A program made the position numbers and the translations under genes. The notes below the pieces were generated by a model. That model saw nothing but the letters and a program-made list of their open reading frames with translations. It ran no database searches and was not told the origin of the DNA. Below are positions 5,577 to 6,741 of a stretch of DNA of 6,741 nucleotides, piece after piece. Source of the DNA: Sulfurimonas sp. (GTDB taxonomy: Bacteria; Campylobacterota; Campylobacteria; Campylobacterales; Sulfurimonadaceae); contig QNZR01000224.1 of assembly GCA_003978475.1 (NCBI GenBank), positions 1 through 6,741 on the forward strand. Direction: 5' to 3'. Each line of letters starts with the position of its first letter. Positions within the stretch are counted from its first letter, which is position 1.

Positions 5577-6177
5577 ACGTATATCCCGTCTCCGGGGTAA
5601 TCGTTATAGTCACGTTGCCCTCATTCCCACCGCTAAGAGTAATATTGCAATTATTGCGCAAAAGACGATTGGCCGGATACGCTGTCACATCACCGTTAAT
5701 ATCTCCCAATAGCGGTCGTCCCAAATGATCAAACGTAATCACCAGAGGATTGACACCCACACATCCTCCGGAAAATGCCATATTGACACCATACGCACTC
5801 TGCAGATCAAGCTCGGGTGTTTGAACGGCGTCGTCACCGGTAATCATTCCGCCATCGAGCCGTTTGGTGGCATCAAGGGGGTTGGTTGCCAGCTCACGTT
5901 CTATGAGATCACCGTCCAAATCGGCATCACTTCCGATGGCATACGTGCCGTTGGCATTAAGCCGAATCTGCCAGCGGCTTAAAAACCAGTTGGCTTGATT
6001 GGGATCAAACTTGTCATCAACCATGGCAAGATGTTGGGTATAGCGCACATGATCGATCAGTTGTTGTGCCGCTTCGGCAGTAGTGTCGCGCTGAAACGCC
6101 GGCGTTACCGTAGCAGCTAAAATACCGATAATCACAATGACAATAACCAATTCAAGCATGGTAAAGGCTTTTTTCAT
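5566..6177 (-). CDS. Type II secretion/type IV pilin-like protein (pseudopilin) with EF-hand-like loop
   Basis: A 203-residue protein starting MKKAFTMLELVIVIVIIGIL: a class III (prepilin) leader with predicted cleavage between Ala4 and Phe5, Glu at mature position 5, and a hydrophobic helix to about residue 22. Position -1 is Ala instead of the canonical Gly. It should be processed by a prepilin peptidase and inserted in the inner membrane or a pseudopilus. After the helix (to about 53) comes a globular domain. Residues 84-95 read DADLDGDLIERE, with Asp at loop positions 1, 3, 5 and 7, Gly at 6 and Glu at 12, which is an EF-hand-like calcium loop; TNPLDA follows, as in thrombospondin type 3-like repeats. 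Cys139 and Cys177 could form a disulfide. AAGGA 6 nt upstream supports the ATG. No other secretion or pilus genes are adjacent, so which machine it serves is unknown. The stop overlaps the 3' end of nhaA. Confidence 0.85.
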   Translation of the reverse strand: MKKAFTMLELVIVIVIIGILAATVTPAFQRDTTAEAAQQLIDHVRYTQHLAMVDDKFDPNQANWFLSRWQIRLNANGTYAIGSDADLDGDLIERELATNPLDATKRLDGGMITGDDAVQTPELDLQSAYGVNMAFSGGCVGVNPLVITFDHLGRPLLGDINGDVTAYPANRLLRNNCNITLSGGNEGNVTITITPETGYTFMN

Positions 6178-6183
6178 TCTAAA

Positions 6184-6188
6184 TCCTT
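6184..6188 (-). promoter_or_regulatory. Shine-Dalgarno site for the pseudopilin gene
   Basis: Minus-strand AAGGA lies 6 nt upstream of the ATG at 6177-6175. Confidence 0.6.
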
Positions 6189-6207
6189 AAAATTCATAAT
6201 TTATAAT

Positions 6208-6213
6208 ATTATA
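6208..6213 (-). promoter_or_regulatory. Candidate -10 box for the pseudopilin gene
   Basis: Minus-strand TATAAT is a perfect consensus hexamer preceded by TGTA, about 30 bases before the start codon. No good -35 box stands at normal spacing. The surroundings are AT-rich, so the position is approximate. Confidence 0.45.
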
Positions 6214-6273
6214 TACAGCCGCTCTTATTGTAACATATTCACCAAAAAAACAGATTAACCATACGCCAAGACC

Positions 6274-6302
6274 TTGAATAGAATGCGTTAAAAAGCTATA
6301 AT
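6274..6302 (+). promoter_or_regulatory. Sigma-70-type promoter of dnaJ
   Basis: TTGAAT (6274-6279) and TATAAT (6297-6302) are separated by exactly 17 bp, the best two-box promoter in the window. Transcription should start near 6309, about 25 bases before the dnaJ start. I see no CIRCE (HrcA) or HAIR (HspR) inverted repeat next to it, so there is no visible heat-shock operator. Confidence 0.65.
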
Positions 6303-6333
6303 TCCAAAAAATTTACATTGTAGGTATTTTACT

Positions 6334-6741
6334 GTGGAACAATTAAGTTATTATGAAATTTTAGAGATTACACAATCGGCCAATAAAACCGAAATTAAAA
6401 AAGCCTATCGTAAAATGGCAAAAAGATATCATCCCGACACCAACCCCGATGATGCCGAAGCAGAACAGAAATTTAAGCTTTGCAATGAAGCGTATCAGGT
6501 ACTTAGCGATGACCGGCAGCGCAGTATTTATGATCGTTATGGAAAAGAAGGACTCCAGGGCGGTGCGGGACGTAGCTCCGGCTTTAGCGGTTTCGATGAT
6601 CTGGGTTCGATGTTTGAAGAGATGTTTGGAGGTGCCCAAGGTCGCCGTTCGCAGCGCAACGGCGACAAATACGCGCTTGATCTTGCAACACAAATGGAGA
6701 TTAGCTTTCATGAAGCGGTCTTTGGCTGCGATAAAGAGATT
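6334..6741 (+). CDS. dnaJ: Chaperone protein DnaJ (Hsp40), N-terminal 136 residues
   Basis: Co-chaperone that delivers unfolded proteins to DnaK and stimulates its ATPase. The gene runs off the right edge. The J-domain (residues 5-70) reads YYEILEI, then IKKAYRKMAKRYHPDTN with the invariant HPD at 33-35, then NEAYQVLSDDRQRSIYDRYGKEGL. A Gly/Phe-rich linker follows (about 75-103: GFSGFDDLGSMFEEMFGG). The start of the substrate-binding domain (GDKYALDLATQMEISFHEAVFG, about 110-131) is also present; the zinc-finger region lies beyond the window. The start is GTG at 6334, with only a weak AGG about 9 nt upstream. It places HPD at 33-35 as in E. coli DnaJ, and no in-frame ATG exists before codon 28, inside the J-domain. 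It is divergent from the pseudopilin gene, and neither dnaK nor grpE lies upstream. The linker and the domain that follows point to a full DnaJ rather than a J-domain-only protein; CbpA (G/F linker but no zinc finger) remains possible because the zinc-finger region is not in view. Confidence 0.92.
   Translation, partial: MEQLSYYEILEITQSANKTEIKKAYRKMAKRYHPDTNPDDAEAEQKFKLCNEAYQVLSDDRQRSIYDRYGKEGLQGGAGRSSGFSGFDDLGSMFEEMFGGAQGRRSQRNGDKYALDLATQMEISFHEAVFGCDKEI

Noticed and set aside
6178..6333. Heat-shock operator (CIRCE or HAIR) upstream of dnaJ
   Set aside because: I looked for TTAGCACTC-N9-GAGTGCTAA and CTTGAGT-N7-ACTCAAG type repeats and found neither; only a sigma-70-like promoter is visible.
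6361..6711. A 116-codon open frame on the minus strand at the right end
   Set aside because: It is the complement of the dnaJ J-domain and G/F region, which is unmistakable on the plus strand.

Overview
The window looks like a chromosomal segment from a Campylobacterota (Epsilonproteobacteria) species, perhaps a Sulfurimonas/Sulfuricurvum/Sulfurovum-type bacterium. That placement is an inference from the character of GalU, DnaJ and the pseudopilin (N-terminus MKKAFTMLELV), the AT-rich intergenic regions, extended -10 promoters (TGnTATAAT) and very tight gene packing. No marker gene here settles the genus.

Layout. (1) Positions 1-981, minus strand: the end of a CRISPR-Cas operon. cas6 (precursor crRNA endoribonuclease) is followed, with overlapping stop and start, by cas10/csm1, the large subunit of a type III effector, which runs off the left edge. 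No CRISPR array lies in the window. (2) Positions 982-1176: an AT-rich divergent intergenic region holding a 15-bp perfect palindrome and the galU promoter. (3) Positions 1177-2016, plus strand: galU, UTP-glucose-1-phosphate uridylyltransferase. (4) Positions 2011-4178, minus strand: a two-gene operon with a small Tat-signal-bearing 'gluconate 2-dehydrogenase subunit 3' protein and, coupled by an ATGA overlap, a GMC-family FAD dehydrogenase. The pair looks like a periplasmic dehydrogenase in which the large subunit is exported by riding with the small one. (5) Positions 4275-5576, plus strand: nhaA, a Na+/H+ antiporter that probably starts at a TTG codon. (6) Positions 5566-6177, minus strand: a type II secretion/type IV pilin-like protein with an EF-hand-like calcium loop. 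(7) Positions 6334-6741, plus strand: the 5' part of dnaJ, running off the right edge.

The genes fall into unrelated housekeeping, transport and defence functions rather than one pathway. Two convergent pairs overlap at their 3' ends (galU/GMC by 6 bp, nhaA/pseudopilin by 11 bp), leaving no room for classical terminators. No stretch longer than 300 bases lacks a gene.

I found no clearly undescribed system. The points most worth a second look are the GMC dehydrogenase, which appears to lack the usual catalytic His/Asn residues, carries a three-cysteine motif and has no cytochrome partner nearby; the type III CRISPR operon continuing to the left; and the calcium-loop pseudopilin.
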